A stretch of 18,375 nucleotides of DNA, taken from DAITMV01 sp036834985 (GTDB lineage: Bacteria; Pseudomonadota; Gammaproteobacteria; Burkholderiales; Burkholderiaceae_B). This document shows, in pieces, positions 15,604 through 18,375 of this stretch. The notes below the pieces were generated by a model, which saw only the letters and a program-made list of their open reading frames with translations, was not told where the DNA came from and ran no database searches. Location of the stretch: positions 1-18,375 of the forward strand of contig DAITMV010000044.1 of NCBI GenBank assembly GCA_036834985.1, in the 5' to 3' direction. How positions within the stretch are numbered: position 1 is the first letter of the stretch; each line of letters opens with the position of its first letter. The position numbers were made by a program, and so were the translations under genes.

Positions 15604-16107
15604 ATGGAATTGACGATGCTTTCAAAGGGTATTAACCGACTGCGGTTCGCGTTGTGGGTGGCGCTGGTGGCCTTGTTGTCCGCCTTGTATTGCCAGTATC
15701 AATTGGGTTGGTTGCCCTGTCCATTGTGCGTGATGCAACGGGTTGGGTTGGTGTTGGTCTTGCTGTCGGGCGTTGTGGGGGTGGTGGCTGGACGCATGAA
15801 CAAAGCGGCCGGCTTTTGGATGGGTTCGGTGGGTGTTGCCATGGGAGGGCTGTTGACCGTGGCAGCGGCCGGACGGCATCTGTGGGTGTTGGCCCATCCG
15901 TCCGTCAGTTGCGGGATTGACCCGCTGGAGACAGCCATCAACGCCAATTATCTGGTGAACCTGTTTCCCTGGCTGTTGCAGGCGGACGGCCTGTGCACAA
16001 CCCCTTATCCCTCGGTGTTGGGACTGCCACTGCCTGCTTGGGGGCTGATTAGCGGACTGATCCCCGTATTGACGGTCCTGAGCTTAACAAGAGCCAGACG
16101 AGGCTGA
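15604..16107 (+). CDS. dsbB: Disulfide bond formation protein DsbB
   Basis: This inner-membrane quinone reductase reoxidises periplasmic DsbA. The 167 residues form four predicted membrane helices. The first periplasmic loop has the redox pair CPLC (C39, C42) and the second loop has C103 (SVSCGID) and C131 (ADGLCTT), the full set needed for disulfide relay. The arginine after CPLCVMQR sits at the family's quinone-proximal position. No dsbA is visible, as is common. Starts at 15604 and 15616 are both possible (MELTMLSKG or MLSKG); neither has a clear ribosome binding site. The last 24 bases overlap the end of a small gene on the opposite strand. It is divergent from the sensor gene to its left. 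Confidence 0.93.
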   Translation: MELTMLSKGINRLRFALWVALVALLSALYCQYQLGWLPCPLCVMQRVGLVLVLLSGVVGVVAGRMNKAAGFWMGSVGVAMGGLLTVAAAGRHLWVLAHPSVSCGIDPLETAINANYLVNLFPWLLQADGLCTTPYPSVLGLPLPAWGLISGLIPVLTVLSLTRARRG

Positions 16108-16416
16108 GGTGTTGCTCAGTGGGGAGGTGGCCAGTGTCAAGGTACCTGTCGGGAAAATATCCAGCGCGGACAAGCCGCAGGCTGGGGATTGTGCGGCCGT
16201 TTTCTTTTCCAGCGTATCGACATATTCGAGCAGCAGTGCAAACGCGCTGGTCAGTTCCGCGGAGCGTTTCTGAGTCACGGTTTTCATCAGCGTGGCAATT
16301 GCATTTTCCAGGGATTCGATCCGATGCAGTGAATCTTCATCGGACGCTGCAACGGGGTTGTTAGCGGCGACGATGGCATGATTTTGCCCGATGGCTTTGA
16401 GGATGATGGGTTGCAC
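16084..16416 (-). CDS. Small hypothetical protein, GTG start
   Basis: No family was recognised for this 110-residue protein. A GTG at 16416 is preceded by AAGGTGG at good spacing, the strongest ribosome binding site on this part of the minus strand, which is why it is called a gene. Residues about 25-75 are strongly helical and charged (DSLHRIESLENAIATLMKTV, then SAELTSAFALLLEYVDTLEKK), suggesting a helical hairpin or short coiled coil. The tail from about 80 is low in charge and rich in serine, threonine and leucine, with single cysteines near the start of the tail and at the end. No signal peptide or clear membrane helix is seen. It follows the diguanylate cyclase gene by 116 bases on the same strand and overlaps dsbB by 24 bases tail to tail. 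Confidence 0.55.
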   Translation of the reverse strand: MQPIILKAIGQNHAIVAANNPVAASDEDSLHRIESLENAIATLMKTVTQKRSAELTSAFALLLEYVDTLEKKTAAQSPACGLSALDIFPTGTLTLATSPLSNTSASSGSC

Positions 16417-16532
16417 GGTTCCACCTTCTGAACATTCGTTTTGTTGTTGTAACTATGCCTGATACCTCGGACACGCAAGCGTCTGAATAGGCTGTAAAAA
16501 AGGTCACGATTCAAGCGATTATGTAATTTTGC

Positions 16533-17576
16533 TTACGAGGCCATCAGGCCTGCCTCGAGTTGTGTGGAACACATGGGTATCTGATTGAATCGTTTACAAA
16601 AAACACTGTTTCGACCGTGATTTTTGGCTGCATACAGGGCCTCGTCCGCACATTCGAGCAGGGTTTCCGCATTCGGGACCGCCGGGCAAATCTGCGTAAC
16701 GCCAAACGAGGCAGTCACCACAATCGCCTGTTCCTTATACATCACCGGCTCAACACTCATGGCTTGTCGCAGGCGTTCCGCCACCAGGCACCCGCCGTGA
16801 AGATCCGTATCGGGTGCTATCAGCAAAAACTCCTCGCCACCATAGCGGGCCAGTAAATCGTGTCCGCGGATCAGCGGCTTGCAGCGCCTTGAAATTTCTT
16901 GCAACACCAGGTCGCCCGCCTGGTGTCCGTAGGAGTCGTTGATATGTTTGAAGTGATCCAGGTCAAACATGATGACTGCCAAATCAAGACCATGGTCGCG
17001 CGCGCTGCTAAAAGCCATCGGGAAACGCTGCTGGATGTGGCTGCGGTTGTACATCGAGGTCAAGGCGTCCGTGATGCTGCTTTGTTCCAGGGCCTCCAGG
17101 GTATCAAGCAGCTTTTTCTGGTAGTACGCGGCGTCCGTGGTGTCCATCACCACGATGGCAACATGGTCGCAGCTATCGTCGTACTGGATGGGTTGAATAA
17201 ACACATCCTGGCGCATGTAATCGATTTCATGATTGCTGCCCTGCCCAATCTTGAACTGAAACAGCCAGGGGCGGGACTGCCAGGCAATAAATGCCGGCCG
17301 CCTGGTTTTGAATACCAGATCAATTTTTTGTCCAATCCAGTGGTGAGGCAACTCCGGAAATCGTTCAAACAGATTGTCACCGATCAGGCTTTGGGCGTGG
17401 ATGCCGGAGTGTTTGGCCATAAAATGGTTCCAAGTCTGTATGTGGTATTGCCTGTCAATGACCACAATGCCAATACCGAGGTTCTCGATAATCGAGGCAT
17501 TGAGTATGTCGCCTGATAAAACCATCGTCACCATCTTCTCCGATTTGCTCACGTGCATGACAAACATGGTGTCCAT
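16533..17576 (-). CDS. PAS-GGDEF diguanylate cyclase
   Basis: This enzyme makes the second messenger cyclic di-GMP from two GTP. Its 347 residues hold an N-terminal PAS domain (about 27-148; ENLGIGIVVIDRQYHIQTWN opening) and a GGDEF domain (about 165-330) with metal site FDLDHFK (D205), active motif GGEEF (246-250), and the inhibitory site RGHD (237-240) exactly five residues before it. It should therefore be both active and product-inhibited. No transmembrane segment is seen, so it is probably cytosolic. The start is uncertain: ATG at 17576 gives the longest form, while ATG at 17525 has GGAG about 11 bases upstream and keeps the whole PAS domain. It is divergent from the degenerate-HD gene to its right, another cyclic-di-GMP-type fold. 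Confidence 0.92.
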   Translation of the reverse strand: MDTMFVMHVSKSEKMVTMVLSGDILNASIIENLGIGIVVIDRQYHIQTWNHFMAKHSGIHAQSLIGDNLFERFPELPHHWIGQKIDLVFKTRRPAFIAWQSRPWLFQFKIGQGSNHEIDYMRQDVFIQPIQYDDSCDHVAIVVMDTTDAAYYQKKLLDTLEALEQSSITDALTSMYNRSHIQQRFPMAFSSARDHGLDLAVIMFDLDHFKHINDSYGHQAGDLVLQEISRRCKPLIRGHDLLARYGGEEFLLIAPDTDLHGGCLVAERLRQAMSVEPVMYKEQAIVVTASFGVTQICPAVPNAETLLECADEALYAAKNHGRNSVFCKRFNQIPMCSTQLEAGLMAS

Positions 17577-17755
17577 ACGGTCGGCGTACGTACACCACCA
17601 GACTCGGTGATCAAACCGTTTGGGTGAATACGGTGAGTATTTGAACGGATGGGTTAGTCCAAATGGAGACTCTCATCTGAGTGCGGATTGGGCGTTAAAT
17701 AGTGGGTAATTCCTGACGGCACTGACTCACTAAACCCAGCAGACTGATATCGCGT

Positions 17756-18375
17756 ATGCAGCAAGTTCACATCGACCAATTCAGAACCGGCCAGCCTTTG
17801 CCATGCGCGGTCTATGATCGCCAGGGCCGCGTATTGCTAAAAAAAGGGGCGCGGATTGAGTCGGGTGATCAGATATCCGCACTGGCAGGTCAAGCCCTGT
17901 TTGTTATTCCGGGTGCGATGCACGCTGTTGCACCGGCGCAGACCGTTCTGCAACGCTGCGAGCAATTGGAGCATGATTTAGGCGATGCGCTGAGCACCTC
18001 GGGTGTTGCTTTTTCAGGCAAGATGGACCGTATCGTCAAACGGGTCCAGGCGCTGGCCCGCGACCATTTTGATGTCAGCTTTGCCTCGTTGGTTTTGTCT
18101 GATGGGCAAAACTATCCGGTATCCCATCAACTGCATACCGGGATTTTGGTGGCGGGTCTGCTGCCCAAGCTACCCATGATTGAGCCCATCCACCACGACA
18201 GTTGTATTGCAGCTGCGTTGACCATGAACATCGGCATGCTCACCTTGCAGGCGGTGCTGTTGAATCAGCGCCAACCCTTGACCGTTGAGCAGCAGGCAGC
18301 GGTACGGATGCACCCCGAGGAAGGACGACGGGTGCTTGAGGCCCGTGGAGTCAGGGATGTGATGTGGCTGGATGC
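17756..18375 (+). CDS. Protein with degenerate HD (HD-GYP-like) domain, partial at right edge
   Basis: From the ATG at 17756 the frame stays open for 206 residues to the edge. Residues about 1-60 form a beta-rich N-terminal part (CAVYDRQGRVLLKKGARI) like the head of many HD-GYP proteins. From about 120 an HD-type fold begins: VSHQLHTGILVAG keeps the first histidine, but the defining HD pair is replaced in AALTMNIGMLTLQ (MN where HD is expected). The downstream LNQRQPLTVEQQAAVRMHPEEGRRVL segment, typical of HD-GYP proteins, is kept. Metal binding, and so cyclic-di-GMP hydrolysis, is therefore doubtful. I recall similar TMNI proteins in Burkholderiales, not verified here. No good ribosome binding site is seen; the start is set by homology and the open frame. 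The C-terminus lies outside the window. Confidence 0.75.
   Translation, partial: MQQVHIDQFRTGQPLPCAVYDRQGRVLLKKGARIESGDQISALAGQALFVIPGAMHAVAPAQTVLQRCEQLEHDLGDALSTSGVAFSGKMDRIVKRVQALARDHFDVSFASLVLSDGQNYPVSHQLHTGILVAGLLPKLPMIEPIHHDSCIAAALTMNIGMLTLQAVLLNQRQPLTVEQQAAVRMHPEEGRRVLEARGVRDVMWLD

Noticed and set aside
1..18375. CRISPR arrays, insertion sequences, phage genes, tRNA or rRNA
   Set aside because: No spaced direct repeats, transposase motifs, terminal repeats or RNA-gene signatures were seen by reading; a computed search was not possible.

Overview
The window (18,375 bases, GC roughly in the mid-50s by eye, not computed) looks like ordinary chromosome of a betaproteobacterium, most likely in or near Burkholderiales. 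This rests on the TupA, AldB-type dehydrogenase/DUF779, DsbB and degenerate-HD protein types. It is inference; no rRNA or other marker gene is present. Fifteen protein genes are visible, two of them cut by the window edges. No tRNA, rRNA, CRISPR array, insertion sequence or phage gene was seen, and no gene-free stretch exceeds 300 bases (the longest is about 250, upstream of the aldehyde dehydrogenase).

Left part (1-4296): central carbon metabolism. A transaldolase gene (minus strand, cut by the left edge) is divergent from a full-length single-chain pyruvate carboxylase. Next (4380-7483) is a two-gene phosphorelay module: a membrane hybrid histidine kinase (Cache, PAS, HisKA, HATPase, REC), then a stand-alone HPt protein whose start overlaps the kinase stop. 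No terminal response regulator is in view.

Middle part (7480-11366): a locus laid out like a tungstate ABC transporter. From right to left on the minus strand it holds a normal periplasmic tungstate-binding protein (TupA), a short permease-like membrane protein, and a ModC-like ABC subunit. A divergent one-component regulator (ModE-like HTH plus PBP-like ligand domain) sits beside tupA. The ABC subunit is the most striking thing in the window. It keeps the fold, Q-loop and TOBE-like tail in one open frame, but Walker A, signature, Walker B, D-loop and H-loop residues are all replaced. The adjoining permease is also divergent and half-size. So the system has an intact receptor and regulator but no visible ATP-hydrolysing engine: either a pseudo-ATPase assembly with a new role, or a transporter whose motor lies elsewhere.

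Right-centre (11367-13613): an AldB-type NAD(P)-dependent aldehyde dehydrogenase and its usual DUF779 partner, separated by a 100-bp spacer with strong hairpins. The upstream region holds inverted repeats that could be operators.

Right part (13617-18375): signalling and envelope genes. These are a Cache-HAMP-PAS-PAS membrane sensor with no output domain, DsbB, a small unrecognised gene with a GTG start and good ribosome binding site, a PAS-GGDEF diguanylate cyclase with intact active and inhibitory sites, and the start of a protein with a degenerate HD domain, cut by the right edge.
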